Shown here: positions 25,461 through 34,808 of the stretch, one piece after another
How positions within the stretch are numbered: position 1 is the stretch's first letter
Layout: every line of letters starts with the position of its first letter
Assembly: GCA_020635535.1 (NCBI GenBank)
Contig: JACJZP010000023.1
Span: 1 to 49,075 of the forward strand
Direction of reading: 5' to 3'
DNA length: 49,075 nt
DNA from: Flavobacteriales bacterium
Lineage (GTDB): Bacteria > Bacteroidota > Bacteroidia > UBA10329
Position numbers and translations under genes: made by a program
The notes under the pieces: model-generated
Database searches by the model: none
Told to the model about the DNA's origin: nothing
Seen by the model: only the letters and a program-made list of their open reading frames with translations

Positions 25461-26012
25461 TTACTTTTTAAATGGCATTCCGAACTCTTTCAATAGAGCG
25501 AGTCCTTCTTCGTTTGTTTCGGCAGAGGTCACGAAAGTGATGTCCATACCGAGTATCTTGTTCACTTTATCAATATCGATCTCTGGGAAGATGATCTGCT
25601 CAGTAATACCGAGGTTGTAATTTCCTCTTCCATCAAATCCTTTAGGGTTGATTCCTCGGAAATCGCGAACTCGAGGAAGCGCAACAGAAATCAATCTTTC
25701 CAAGAATTCGTACATCTTGTCTCCACGAAGCGTTACTCGGGCACCAATAGGCATTCCTTTACGCAACTTGAAGTTTGAGATGTCTTTCTTAGACTTTGCT
25801 GCAACCGCCTTCTGACCAGCGATCATTGACATGTCATTGAGAGCAGCCTCAAGGATCTTCTTGTCGGCTACAGCCTGACCAAGACCTTGATTCAAGCAGA
25901 TCTTCTCCAATTTTGGAACCTGCATAACGCTCTTGTACTGGAATTTTTCCTTTAGAGCAGGAACAATCTCCTCAACGTACTTCTTCTTAAGTGTCGGTGT
26001 AGTTGTACTCAT
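25461..26012 (-). CDS. rplE: 50S ribosomal protein L5
   Basis: Binds 5S rRNA and contacts P-site tRNA. It shows KKYVEEIVPALKEKFQYKSV, PKLEKICLNQGLGQAVADKK, LRGDKMYEFLERLISVALPR and DRVRDFRG-like text (RVRDFRGINPKGFDGRGNY). The ATG at 26012 overlaps the rplX stop by one base (TGATG), indicating translational coupling; the frame's GTG one codon earlier is less likely. Confidence 0.97.
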   Translation of the reverse strand: MSTTTPTLKKKYVEEIVPALKEKFQYKSVMQVPKLEKICLNQGLGQAVADKKILEAALNDMSMIAGQKAVAAKSKKDISNFKLRKGMPIGARVTLRGDKMYEFLERLISVALPRVRDFRGINPKGFDGRGNYNLGITEQIIFPEIDIDKVNKILGMDITFVTSAETNEEGLALLKEFGMPFKK

Positions 26013-26329
26013 CACTTAATAACTTCTCCGGTTTTCTTTGAAATTCTTACAAGCTTACCATCCACTTCTTTTCTTCCTACGCGTGTGGTTTCTCCCGTTT
26101 TCGGATCAACCAGCATTAGGTTAGATAAGTGAATAGGTGCTTCTTTCTCAACGATACCACCATTCGGGTATGCTGCATTGGGTTTGGTATGACGCTTTAC
26201 CATGTTCACTCCTTCTACCAATGCTTTGTTCTTATCAGGATATACCTCCAGAACTTTGCCTTCCTCTCCTTTGGATTCTCCAGCAATTACCTTAACGGTG
26301 TCGTCTTTCTTAATGTGAAACTTTGCCAT
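26012..26329 (-). CDS. rplX: 50S ribosomal protein L24
   Basis: An early assembly initiator on 23S rRNA, 105 residues from the ATG at 26329. The KOW motif is at KKDDTVKVIAGESKGEEGKV. A longer frame of seven codons would overlap the rplN stop and is not used. Confidence 0.97.
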   Translation of the reverse strand: MAKFHIKKDDTVKVIAGESKGEEGKVLEVYPDKNKALVEGVNMVKRHTKPNAAYPNGGIVEKEAPIHLSNLMLVDPKTGETTRVGRKEVDGKLVRISKKTGEVIK

Positions 26330-26346
26330 TGCTTTGCTTCTCTTGA

Positions 26347-26715
26347 TCAAAGCACCTCAGGTGCTAGTGATACGATCTTCATGTATTGTTTCTCTCTCAG
26401 CTCACGAGCAACTGGTCCGAAGATCCGTGTTCCTCTCATCTCTCCGCCAGCGTTCAAAAGAACTACTGCGTTGTCGTCAAAACGGATGTAAGAACCGTCT
26501 GGTCTTCTTGTCTCCTTCTTTGTTCTGACAACCACTGCCTTAGAAACGCTTCCTTTCTTGGCATTGCCTGATGGAACTGCATCCTTAACAGTTACTACGA
26601 TGGTGTCGCCAATGCGAGCATAACGCTTTCTGGTTCCACCAAGAACCCTGATGCAAAGAACTTCCTTCGCTCCGCTGTTATCAGCTACTTTAAGTCTTGA
26701 TTCTGTTTGTATCAT
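26347..26715 (-). CDS. rplN: 50S ribosomal protein L14
   Basis: A five-stranded barrel protein at the subunit interface, 122 residues. It begins MIQTESRLKVADNSGAKEVL, contains the signature AKKGSVSKAVVVRTKKETRR, and ends REKQYMKIVSLAPEVL. Confidence 0.98.
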   Translation of the reverse strand: MIQTESRLKVADNSGAKEVLCIRVLGGTRKRYARIGDTIVVTVKDAVPSGNAKKGSVSKAVVVRTKKETRRPDGSYIRFDDNAVVLLNAGGEMRGTRIFGPVARELREKQYMKIVSLAPEVL

Positions 26716-26718
26716 GGC

Positions 26719-26982
26719 TTACTTGGCTCTTTCAATGATTTCTACCAATCTCCAGTTCTTAGACTTGCTCAACGGACGTGTTTCCATGATACGTACTGTA
26801 TCTCCTTGACCACATTCATTGTTCTCGTCATGTGCATGGAATTTCTTCGTCTTCTTAACGAATTTTCCATAGATCGGGTGCTTCACCTTACGCTCAACAC
26901 TTACGGTGATGGTCTTATCCATCTTATCGCTGGTAACGATCCCGATTCTTTCCTTACGGAGGTTTCTTGCTGTGTTCTCCAT
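26719..26982 (-). CDS. rpsQ: 30S ribosomal protein S17
   Basis: An OB-fold primary binder of 16S rRNA, 87 residues, with RKERIGIVTSDKMDKTITVS and the signature GDTVRIMETRPLSKSKNWRL. It is three bases from rplN and one base from rpmC. Confidence 0.98.
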   Translation of the reverse strand: MENTARNLRKERIGIVTSDKMDKTITVSVERKVKHPIYGKFVKKTKKFHAHDENNECGQGDTVRIMETRPLSKSKNWRLVEIIERAK

Positions 26983-26983
26983 C

Positions 26984-27181
26984 TTAAGCTTCTGCTTTGC
27001 TTCTTGAAGTTCGTTCGGTCATCAACCTAGCGATCAACCTTCTTGAATGTTTCAACTCCTGCGGATTCTCAATTGGAGATACCGCATGATTCATTTTCAT
27101 CTTAGCGAGTTTCAAGCGCTCGTCTGCTAGTCTTTCCTCTAGCTCCTCGCTTGACAATTCTCTTATTACTGCATTTTCCAT
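26984..27181 (-). CDS. rpmC: 50S ribosomal protein L29
   Basis: A small two-helix protein at the exit tunnel where SRP and trigger factor dock. The 65 residues show IRELSSEELEERLADERLKL and PQELKHSRRLIARLMTERTS. Confidence 0.97.
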   Translation of the reverse strand: MENAVIRELSSEELEERLADERLKLAKMKMNHAVSPIENPQELKHSRRLIARLMTERTSRSKAEA

Positions 27182-27193
27182 TGCCTCTAATTC

Positions 27194-27616
27194 TTAAGCG
27201 CCTGTGTAAGACCTTCTGACCATGAACTTGGTTTTGACCGGAAGCTTCTGCGCTCCAAGACGCAATGCTTCTTTTGCCGTAGCTGAGTCAACACCTTCTA
27301 TCTCAAACATGATAGCACCTGGCTTAACAACTGCTACCCAATATTCTGGAGAACCCTTTCCCTTACCCATACGAACCTCTGCAGGCTTTTTGGTTATCGG
27401 CTTGTCTGGGAAGATCTTGATCCATACCTGGCCTTCCCTTTTCATGTATCGTGTAATGGCGATACGGGCAGCTTCAATCTGTCTTGCTGTTATCCAAGCT
27501 CCTTCAAGTGCTTTAATGCCAAATGAACCATAGGCCAACTGACTGCCACGATTGGCAAGGCCCTTCATTTTCATTTTGTGCATTTTACGGAACTTCGTCC
27601 TTTTTGGCTGTAGCAT
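27194..27616 (-). CDS. rplP: 50S ribosomal protein L16
   Basis: Organises the A-site region of the large subunit. The 140-residue protein begins MLQPKRTKFRKMHKMKMKG and has the signatures RYMKREGQVWIKIFPDKPIT and RMGKGKGSPEYWVAVVKPG. Confidence 0.98.
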   Translation of the reverse strand: MLQPKRTKFRKMHKMKMKGLANRGSQLAYGSFGIKALEGAWITARQIEAARIAITRYMKREGQVWIKIFPDKPITKKPAEVRMGKGKGSPEYWVAVVKPGAIMFEIEGVDSATAKEALRLGAQKLPVKTKFMVRRSYTGA

Positions 27617-27645
27617 AGCTTTGCTGTTATTCCGGTTCTACCTAA

Positions 27646-28347
27646 TTACTTCTTTCTTTCTCTTCTTGCCAATCTTGCAGGCTTCTTGCTCTGAAGATTT
27701 GCATTTGGAGCCAGGTCTCTTCTTCCATACACCTCACCAAGCATGATCCAACACTTGATACCGATACGGCCGTAAGTGGTGTGCGCTTCAACGTGAGCGT
27801 AATCAATATCTGCTCTGAAAGTGTGCAATGGTGTACGACCATCCTTATACATTTCAGTTCGTGCCATTTCAGCACCTCCCAAACGACCACTCACCTGAAC
27901 CTTGATTCCTTCAGCTCCCATTCTCATGGTTGATGCTACGGCCATTTTAACCGCTCTACGGAAAGAGATTCTCCCCTCCAACTGACGGGCAACGCTCTCA
28001 GCCACCAATCTTGCATCCAATTCAGGTCGTTTGATCTCGAAGATGTTGATCTGAACCTCCTTACCGGTGATCTTCTTCAACTCTTCTTTCAATTTATCGA
28101 CTTCCTGACCGCCTTTACCAATGATGATACCTGGACGTGCAGTGTTTACCGTAACCGTAACCAACTTCAGGGTACGCTCCACAATGATCTTAGAGATACT
28201 TGCTTTAGCCAAACGGGCACGCAAGTACTTACGGATCTTGTAGTCCTCTTCGATCTTGGCTGGTGTTTCGTTACCACCATACCAGTTGGAATCCCAACCT
28301 CTGATGATGCCCAGTCTATTACCTATTGGATTTGTTTTCTGTCCCAT
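27646..28347 (-). CDS. rpsC: 30S ribosomal protein S3
   Basis: An mRNA-entry protein of the 30S head, 233 residues. It starts MGQKTNPIGNRLGIIRGWDS, has a type II KH domain (ARPGIIIGKGGQEVDKLKEE) and the C-terminal S3 domain (GRLGGAEMARTEMYKDGRTP). Confidence 0.98.
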   Translation of the reverse strand: MGQKTNPIGNRLGIIRGWDSNWYGGNETPAKIEEDYKIRKYLRARLAKASISKIIVERTLKLVTVTVNTARPGIIIGKGGQEVDKLKEELKKITGKEVQINIFEIKRPELDARLVAESVARQLEGRISFRRAVKMAVASTMRMGAEGIKVQVSGRLGGAEMARTEMYKDGRTPLHTFRADIDYAHVEAHTTYGRIGIKCWIMLGEVYGRRDLAPNANLQSKKPARLARRERKK

Positions 28348-28350
28348 GCG

Positions 28351-28743
28351 TTAATCGTTCTTGCTACCTAAAACAAGGGTTACGTGGTTTGATCTTTTTC
28401 TAATTCTGTGTGCTCTTCCTTGAGGGGCAGTCTGTAGTCTCTTCAACTGACGACCTCCATCAACCTGAATCTCCTTGATGTATAGGTTCGCAGTGTCACC
28501 GCCTTCGCTCTTCTGCTCAAAGTTTGAAAGAGCTGAAAGCAACAATTTCTCAACTCGCGCAGAAGCTTCCTTCGGGTGTAGTTTCAAAGCATACAATGCC
28601 TTGTCCACATCCATACCTCTTACCATATCGGCAACAAGTCTCATTTTTCTTGGCGATGTAGGACAGTTGTTCAATGAAGCGAAGTATTGCGATTTACGCG
28701 CTTCCTTCATTGCATCTGCCATTTCTCTTTTTCTCTTTCCCAT
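28351..28743 (-). CDS. rplV: 50S ribosomal protein L22
   Basis: Lines the nascent-peptide tunnel. The 130 residues show NNCPTSPRKMRLVADMVRGM and GGRQLKRLQTAPQGRAHRIR, near the tunnel hairpin loop. A later Met8 start is possible, but Bacteroidota homologues keep this N-terminal extension. It abuts rpsC with a three-base gap. Confidence 0.97.
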   Translation of the reverse strand: MGKRKREMADAMKEARKSQYFASLNNCPTSPRKMRLVADMVRGMDVDKALYALKLHPKEASARVEKLLLSALSNFEQKSEGGDTANLYIKEIQVDGGRQLKRLQTAPQGRAHRIRKRSNHVTLVLGSKND

Positions 28744-28769
28744 TGCTATTGCACTTAGAGATCAGTCTT

Positions 28770-29036
28770 TTACTTCTTACCTTTTGCGTGACCACGGAAA
28801 GTTCTTGTAGGAGAGAACTCACCCAATTTGTGACCAACCATATTCTCAGTAACATACACTGGAATGAACTTATTCCCATTGTGTACGGCAATTGTGAGAC
28901 CAACGAAATCCGGAGTGATCATTGATCTTCTTGACCAAGTCTTGATCACGGTCTTCTTTCTGTTTTCTTGGGCATCAACAACTCGTTGCTCGAGTTTGAT
29001 ATCTACAAACGGCCCTTTTTTAAGTGATCTTGCCAT
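28770..29036 (-). CDS. rpsS: 30S ribosomal protein S19
   Basis: A head protein paired with S13, 88 residues: MARSLKKGPFVDIKLEQRV, TWSRRSMITPDFVGLTIAVH, and the signature MVGHKLGEFSPTRTFRGHAK. Confidence 0.98.
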   Translation of the reverse strand: MARSLKKGPFVDIKLEQRVVDAQENRKKTVIKTWSRRSMITPDFVGLTIAVHNGNKFIPVYVTENMVGHKLGEFSPTRTFRGHAKGKK

Positions 29037-29043
29037 TACCTAA

Positions 29044-29868
29044 TTACTTCTTTCTTCTTTCAACGATGTACTTGCTCGATGCCTTTTTCTTGTATCGAGT
29101 CTTGTAGCCCTTGGCCGGAGTTCCTTTTCTCGAACGTGGGTGTCCACCGGTTGCACGGCCTTCACCACCACCCATTGGGTGATCCACAGGGTTCATTACT
29201 ACGGGACGAGTACGAGGACGTCTTCCCAACCAACGGCTGCGACCAGCTTTACCACCTACTTCAAGAGAGTGGTCACTGTTTGAAACCACACCGATGGTAG
29301 CTTTACAAGTAGTAAGAACCATTCTGATCTCGCTTGATGGCATCTTCAATGTCGCGTACTTTCCTTCGCGAGCAACAAGCTGAGCATAAGAACCAGCACT
29401 ACGCGCAATTAGACCGCCTTGACCAGGTCGCATTTCAATGTTGTGTACCAGCGTACCCAATGGAACTTCACTCAAGAAAAGTGTATTTCCAACGTTAGGA
29501 GCAGCCTTCTTTCCTGAAACAATCGTCTGACCTACTTCAATACCTTTTGGGGCAATGATGTAACGCTTTTCGCCATCAGTGTACTCTACAAGAGCAATAC
29601 GTGCGTTACGGTTCGGGTCGTATTCTATGGTTTTAACGGTTGCATCAACACCATCCTTGTTTCTTTTGAAATCGATGATACGATACTTGCGTTTATGACC
29701 ACCACCAATGTAGCGCATGGTCATTTTACCTGTGTTATTACGACCACCGGTCTTCTTTATACCCTTTACCAAAGACTTCTCTGGCTTAGAAGCAGTAATC
29801 TCCTCGAAAGTGCTAGCAACCTTATGGCGCTGCCCTGGTGTTGTCGGTTTTAGTTTTCTTACAGCCAT
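29044..29868 (-). CDS. rplB: 50S ribosomal protein L2
   Basis: Required for subunit joining and peptidyl transfer, 274 residues. It shows the N-terminal OB fold (GRNNTGKMTMRYIGGGHKRK) and SH3-like domain, and the signature region VDHPMGGGEGRATGGHPRSR with the conserved histidine implicated in peptidyl transferase. Confidence 0.98.
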   Translation of the reverse strand: MAVRKLKPTTPGQRHKVASTFEEITASKPEKSLVKGIKKTGGRNNTGKMTMRYIGGGHKRKYRIIDFKRNKDGVDATVKTIEYDPNRNARIALVEYTDGEKRYIIAPKGIEVGQTIVSGKKAAPNVGNTLFLSEVPLGTLVHNIEMRPGQGGLIARSAGSYAQLVAREGKYATLKMPSSEIRMVLTTCKATIGVVSNSDHSLEVGGKAGRSRWLGRRPRTRPVVMNPVDHPMGGGEGRATGGHPRSRKGTPAKGYKTRYKKKASSKYIVERRKK

Positions 29869-29873
29869 TGTCT

Positions 29874-30164
29874 TTAGATATTGCTATAAAAATCAATTGC
29901 CTGTCCTTCTGCCAAAGTGACGATGGCCTTCTTTACAGCGGAAGTTCTTCCTACGATGAACTTGGTCTTAGTATTTCGAGAACGCTTCTTACCAGGGATT
30001 ACCATGGTGTTGACCGACTCAACCTCAACTCCATACATCTGCTCAACCGCTTTCTTAACATCAAGCTTGTTCGCTTTTCTATTGACCACAAAACCATACT
30101 GACCTCGCTTTGTAGCTAGATCCGTCATCTTTTCAGTAATAAGTGGTTTAACCAGAACTTCCAT
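29874..30164 (-). CDS. rplW: 50S ribosomal protein L23
   Basis: An exit-tunnel docking protein for SRP and trigger factor. It shows MEVLVKPLITEKMTDLATKR, YGFVVNRKANKLDVKKAVEQ and VNTMVIPGKKRSRNTKTKF, 96 residues from the ATG at 30164. The codon before is an in-frame GTG and is rejected. Confidence 0.97.
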   Translation of the reverse strand: MEVLVKPLITEKMTDLATKRGQYGFVVNRKANKLDVKKAVEQMYGVEVESVNTMVIPGKKRSRNTKTKFIVGRTSAVKKAIVTLAEGQAIDFYSNI

Positions 30165-30170
30165 CACTTC

Positions 30171-30797
30171 TTAGCTTAAACTTTTCTCAATTGTCGCAAT
30201 TGAACTCTCAGAAAGCAAGAGATTATTTGCGTTTAGAATTCCGTAAGTGCTTAATTCTGAAACAGTTACGACATTCGCACCCTTCAAATTTCGGGACGAC
30301 AAATATACATTTTTATCAAGCTCACTAAGCACTAGCAGTGTTTTTTTGTCTGATAGCTTCAAATTGCTCAGGAACTGTGCGTAATCCTTGGTCTTCGCAC
30401 CATCGAATTTCAAATCCTCTACTACTGTGATCAGCTTATCGGTTGCCATCATAGACAAAGCTGAACGCCTTGCCAATTGTTTCAGCTTCTTGTTAAGCTT
30501 GAAACCATAGGTCTTTGGACGTGGACCGAAAACACGGCCACCACCACGCAACAACGGACTCTTAATATCTCCGAATCGTGCGCCTCCAGAACCTTTTTGC
30601 TTTCTTATCTTACGCGTACTACCACGTACTTCAGAACGCTCTCTGGCACTGTGAGTTCCTTGCCTTTGGTTGGCCAAGTACTGCTTCACGTCAAGGTAAA
30701 TCGCGTGCTCATTCGGTTCAACCCCGAATACAGCATCATTCAACTTCACCTTCTTAGAAGTTGCCTTACCGTTTTTATCTACTACTACTAATTCCAT
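30171..30797 (-). CDS. rplD: 50S ribosomal protein L4
   Basis: Lines the exit tunnel and in E. coli autoregulates the S10 operon. The 208-residue chain carries the extended loop motif KIRKQKGSGGARFGDIKSPL, then LRGGGRVFGPRPKTYGFKLN, and the C-terminal globular part. The ATG at 30797 is preferred over a TTG two codons upstream. Confidence 0.97.
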   Translation of the reverse strand: MELVVVDKNGKATSKKVKLNDAVFGVEPNEHAIYLDVKQYLANQRQGTHSARERSEVRGSTRKIRKQKGSGGARFGDIKSPLLRGGGRVFGPRPKTYGFKLNKKLKQLARRSALSMMATDKLITVVEDLKFDGAKTKDYAQFLSNLKLSDKKTLLVLSELDKNVYLSSRNLKGANVVTVSELSTYGILNANNLLLSESSIATIEKSLS

Positions 30798-30816
30798 GAT
30801 CAATATCTATTTCAGA

Positions 30817-31455
30817 TCACTTTTCTACAACGATGTAAGAACCTTTTGCGCCAGGAACCGCTCCGCTCAACACAAGAAGATTCTTTTCTGTGTCAATAGC
30901 AACAACCTGAAGGTTCTGAACTTTAACTCTCTTGTTACCGGTCTGACCAGCCATTCTCAATCCTTTGAAAACTCGGGCCGGATAAGAACATGCCCCGATA
31001 GAACCAGGTGCACGCAATCGGTTATGCTGTCCATGGGTTGATTGACCAACACCACCGAAGTTGTGACGTTTAACAACACCTTGAAAACCTTTACCCTTGG
31101 AAGTTCCGATTACATCAACGTAATCACCTTCTTCAAACAGGTCGGAAACTGTTAACTCAGCTCCCAAATCTGCTCCATCATTAAATGGAGTGTATCCGTG
31201 GGTAGTTCTGAACTCAACCAGTTTCTGCTTCGCATCAGACTTCGCCTTCTTGAAGTGTCCGTTCATTGCTGCTGTGGTTCGCTTTTCTTTTCGCTCACCA
31301 AAACCAAGCTGAACAGCCTCATACCCATCGTTATCCACAGTTTTAACCTGAGTAACGGTACATGGTCCCATTTCAAGAACGGTACATGGAATATTCTTGC
31401 CTGCCTCATTGTACAAGCTTGTCATTCCTATTTTCTTTCCTATAAGTCCAGACAT
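30817..31455 (-). CDS. rplC: 50S ribosomal protein L3
   Basis: An early assembly protein reaching toward the peptidyl transferase centre, 212 residues. It begins MSGLIGKKIGMTSLYNEAGK and has the signature FQGVVKRHNFGGVGQSTHGQ, containing the Gln that can be methylated by PrmB in other bacteria. Confidence 0.98.
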   Translation of the reverse strand: MSGLIGKKIGMTSLYNEAGKNIPCTVLEMGPCTVTQVKTVDNDGYEAVQLGFGERKEKRTTAAMNGHFKKAKSDAKQKLVEFRTTHGYTPFNDGADLGAELTVSDLFEEGDYVDVIGTSKGKGFQGVVKRHNFGGVGQSTHGQHNRLRAPGSIGACSYPARVFKGLRMAGQTGNKRVKVQNLQVVAIDTEKNLLVLSGAVPGAKGSYIVVEK

Positions 31456-31493
31456 GACCTATTTATTAATGGTTATACCTCTTCGTAAATTCG

Positions 31494-31799
31494 TTAAACC
31501 TTGATCTCTACTTCAACACCACTTGGCAGCTCAAGCTTCATCAATGAATCAACTGTTTTTGCTGTGCTACTGTAGATATCCAACAGTCTCTTGTAAGAGC
31601 TGAATTGGAACTGCTCTCTCGATTTCTTGTTAACGTGAGTTGAACGAAGAACCGTGTAGATCTTCTTGTGTGTTGGAAGTGGAATTGGCCCACTTACAAT
31701 TGCACCTGTTGCCTTAACGGTCTTCACGATCTTCTCAGCGCTTTTATCAACCAAGTTGTGATCGTACGATTTGAGCTTTATTCTGATTCTCTGTGACAT
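31494..31799 (-). CDS. rpsJ: 30S ribosomal protein S10 (NusE)
   Basis: A head protein and transcription antitermination partner of NusB/NusG. The 101-residue chain shows RIRIKLKSYDHNLVDKSAEK, the signature SGPIPLPTHKKIYTVLRSTH and the expected ending. It follows fusA directly by 18 bases; tuf, which often lies between them in other phyla, is absent. Confidence 0.98.
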   Translation of the reverse strand: MSQRIRIKLKSYDHNLVDKSAEKIVKTVKATGAIVSGPIPLPTHKKIYTVLRSTHVNKKSREQFQFSSYKRLLDIYSSTAKTVDSLMKLELPSGVEVEIKV

Positions 31800-31817
31800 G
31801 ATCTTTCTTACAGACTA

Positions 31818-33923
31818 TTAGCTTACTTTTTCTCCTTTAACCTTTGCAATCACATCTTCCTGAATGTTCTTAGGACACTCTGAATAGTGATCAAACTCCA
31901 TTGTAGACGTTGCACGGCCAGAAGTAATTGTTCTCAACTGAGTAACATAACCGAACATCTCTGAAAGTGGAACCAATGCCTTAACAACTTGAGCACCGCC
32001 TCTTGAATCCATACCCTGCATCTGACCACGTCTTCTGTTAAGGTCACCCATAACATCTCCCATGTTCTCCTCAGGAGTCACAACCTCAACTTTCATGATA
32101 GGCTCAAGAAGGATTGGCTTGGCCATTTTAACAGCCGCTTTGAATCCAAGTTGGGCCGCAACCTCAAATGATAGCTGATCTGAGTCAACCGCGTGGAATG
32201 ATCCATCATTCAATGAAACTTTCAACGTATCCATCTTAAATCCAGCAAGAACACCATTGTTCATGGCGGACCTGAATCCTTTCTCTACAGATGGAATGAA
32301 TTCCTTAGGAATGTTACCACCTGAAATATTGTTGACAAACTGGAGACCTTCTCCTTGGAAATCTTCATCAACCGGACCAAGTTGGAACTGGATATCAGCG
32401 AACTTACCTCGACCACCAGTCTGCTTCTTGTATGTCTCACGGTGAGAGACCGTAGCGGTAACGGTTTCCTTATAAGTAACCTGTGGAGCTCCTTGGTTAC
32501 ACTCAACCTTGAACTCTCTCTTCAATCGGTCAAGAATAATCTCCAAGTGAAGCTCACCCATACCAGAGATCACAGTCTGACCAGTTTCCTCATCTGTCCT
32601 GACCTGGAATGTTGGATCCTCCTCAGCCAATTTACCAAGAGCAACACCCAATTTATCCATATCGGCCTGTGTTTTAGGCTCAATGGCCAATCCGATAACA
32701 GGATCTGGGAACTTCATTGATTCAAGCACAATTGGATGCTTTTCATCGCATAGCGTGTCTCCAGTTTTAATGTCCTTGAAACCAACAGCAGCACCGATAT
32801 CTCCAGCCTCAATGAACGGGATGGAATTCTGCTTGTTTGCGTGCATTTGGAAGATACGTGAAATACGCTCTTTCTTTTCTGTACGCGCATTGAACACATA
32901 AGAACCAGCATCCAAACGGCCTGAGTATGCACGGAAGAAACACAGACGACCTACAAATGGGTCAGTCGCGATCTTGAATGCCAAGGCTGCGAATGGCTCA
33001 GAAGGATCTGGTCTTCGAGAAATAACTTCATCGGTGTCTGGGTTCGTACCCTTGATGTTGTCCATATCAAGTGGACTTGGCATCAACTCCATCACGTAGT
33101 TGAGCATGGTCTGAACTCCTTTGTTCTTGAATGCAGAACCACAAAGCATTGGAATAACTTTATTGGCAACACATGCTTGACGAAGGGCAGCCAACATCTC
33201 AGCCTCAGTAATTGAGTTTGGATCTTCGAAATACTTTTCCATCAAAGTATCATCGAATTCAGCAACAGACTCAAGAAGTTTTTCTCTCCACTCCGTTGCC
33301 TCATCCATCATGTCCGCTGGAATCTCAACCTCCTTGAAGGTCATTCCATAATCATCTTCATTCCACTCGATACCTCGGAAATTCACAAGATCAACAACAC
33401 CACGGAAGTTCTCTTCAGAACCGATAGGCAATTGCAATGGAACAGCGTTACCACCCAACATTTCACGAACCTGCTTCACTACATTAAGGAAGTCAGCTCC
33501 TTGACGGTCCATCTTGTTCACAAAACCAAGACGTGTAACGTTGTAATTATCAGCAAGTCTCCAGTTGGTTTCAGACTGTGGCTCAACACCATCAACAGCT
33601 GAGAAAAGGAATACAAGACCATCCAACACACGAAGCGAACGGTTAACCTCAACCGTGAAGTCAACGTGTCCTGGGGTGTCAATGATGTTCAACTTGTACT
33701 TGTCATCTTTATAATTCCAAAAACAAGTAGTTGCAGCAGAGGTAATGGTAATACCACGCTCTTGCTCCTGCTCCATCCAGTCCATAGTAGCTGCACCATC
33801 GTGCACCTCACCGATCTTGTGGTTTACACCAGCGTAGAAAAGGATACGTTCAGTGGTAGTTGTTTTACCAGCGTCAATGTGCGCTGCAATACCAATGTTC
33901 CGTGTATACTTTAAGTCTGCCAT
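31818..33923 (-). CDS. fusA: Elongation factor G
   Basis: The translocation GTPase, 701 residues. The G domain has AHIDAGKTTTTER (residues 14-26), DTPGHVDFTVEV and VNKMDRQGADF, and ERGITITSAATTCFW is the switch I region. Domains II-V follow, with the domain IV text RETYKKQTGGRGKFADIQF and the domain V text EVVTPEENMGDVMGDLNRRR. It lies between rpsG and rpsJ, linking the str and S10 clusters in one run. Confidence 0.98.
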   Translation of the reverse strand: MADLKYTRNIGIAAHIDAGKTTTTERILFYAGVNHKIGEVHDGAATMDWMEQEQERGITITSAATTCFWNYKDDKYKLNIIDTPGHVDFTVEVNRSLRVLDGLVFLFSAVDGVEPQSETNWRLADNYNVTRLGFVNKMDRQGADFLNVVKQVREMLGGNAVPLQLPIGSEENFRGVVDLVNFRGIEWNEDDYGMTFKEVEIPADMMDEATEWREKLLESVAEFDDTLMEKYFEDPNSITEAEMLAALRQACVANKVIPMLCGSAFKNKGVQTMLNYVMELMPSPLDMDNIKGTNPDTDEVISRRPDPSEPFAALAFKIATDPFVGRLCFFRAYSGRLDAGSYVFNARTEKKERISRIFQMHANKQNSIPFIEAGDIGAAVGFKDIKTGDTLCDEKHPIVLESMKFPDPVIGLAIEPKTQADMDKLGVALGKLAEEDPTFQVRTDEETGQTVISGMGELHLEIILDRLKREFKVECNQGAPQVTYKETVTATVSHRETYKKQTGGRGKFADIQFQLGPVDEDFQGEGLQFVNNISGGNIPKEFIPSVEKGFRSAMNNGVLAGFKMDTLKVSLNDGSFHAVDSDQLSFEVAAQLGFKAAVKMAKPILLEPIMKVEVVTPEENMGDVMGDLNRRRGQMQGMDSRGGAQVVKALVPLSEMFGYVTQLRTITSGRATSTMEFDHYSECPKNIQEDVIAKVKGEKVS

Positions 33924-33941
33924 TCTTCCTTTATCTACCGA

Positions 33942-34415
33942 TTAAAACTTGAAATGAGAGAATGCCTTGTTGGCCTCAGCCATTCTCAATGTATCTTCTT
34001 TCTTTTTGAAGGCAGCACCCTCTTCTTTGGCTGCTGCAATAATTTCGGCAGCCAGTTTACGAGACATGCTCTTATCGTTACGCTTCTTTGCGTAGTCTAT
34101 CATCCACTTGATTCCCAAAGCCAGCTTTCGTTTTGGTCGAACCTCCACAGGAATCTGGAAAGTTGAACCACCTACCCTACGGCTTTTCACTTCAACAGGA
34201 GGCATGATATTGTTCAATGCTCTTTTCCAAACATCCAAACCATTCTCTTCTTCACCTGCCTTTTGATCAACGATTTCGATAGCATCATAGAACACCTTCA
34301 GAGCTGTGCTCTTCTTACCATCAACCATCAAGCTGTTTACGAAACGCGTAACCAATGTATCCTTGAACTTAGGATCTGGAACGAGTTCTCTTTTTTTAGG
34401 AATCGACTTTCTCAT
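33942..34415 (-). CDS. rpsG: 30S ribosomal protein S7
   Basis: The primary assembly protein of the 30S head, 157 residues. It begins MRKSIPKKRELVPDPKFKDT, has the signature VTRFVNSLMVDGKKSTALKV, and RRVGGSTFQIPVEVRPKRKL. It is 12 bases after rpsL. Confidence 0.98.
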   Translation of the reverse strand: MRKSIPKKRELVPDPKFKDTLVTRFVNSLMVDGKKSTALKVFYDAIEIVDQKAGEEENGLDVWKRALNNIMPPVEVKSRRVGGSTFQIPVEVRPKRKLALGIKWMIDYAKKRNDKSMSRKLAAEIIAAAKEEGAAFKKKEDTLRMAEANKAFSHFKF

Positions 34416-34427
34416 TGTCTTTTACGC

Positions 34428-34808
34428 TTACTTCTTATCCTTAGGGCGCTTAGCACCGTATTTAGACCTACCTTGCTTTCTATCACCAACACCGGCAGTG
34501 TCCAATGCACCTCTTACAATATGGTAACGAACACCTGGAAGGTCTTTTACCCTTCCACCACGCACCAACACGATAGAGTGCTCCTGTAGGTTGTGTCCTT
34601 CTCCACCAATGTATGCGTTGATCTCTTTACCGTTAGTAAGTCGAACCCTTGCCACTTTTCTCATGGCTGAATTCGGCTTCTTAGGAGTGGTAGTGTAAAC
34701 ACGTACACAAACACCTCTTCTTTGCGGACAAGAGTCCAATGCGGCCGATTTACTCTTATTGGTAATCGCCTTTCTTCCTTTCCTTACAAGCTGCTGTATC
34801 GTAGGCAT
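34428..34808 (-). CDS. rpsL: 30S ribosomal protein S12
   Basis: A decoding-centre accuracy protein, 126 residues. It starts MPTIQQLVRKGRKAITNKSK, with the streptomycin-region loops TTTPKKPNSAMRKVARVRL and VRGGRVKDLPGVRYHIVRG wild type in appearance. It is the first gene of the long ribosomal run, about 50 bases behind a consensus promoter. Confidence 0.98.
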   Translation of the reverse strand: MPTIQQLVRKGRKAITNKSKSAALDSCPQRRGVCVRVYTTTPKKPNSAMRKVARVRLTNGKEINAYIGGEGHNLQEHSIVLVRGGRVKDLPGVRYHIVRGALDTAGVGDRKQGRSKYGAKRPKDKK

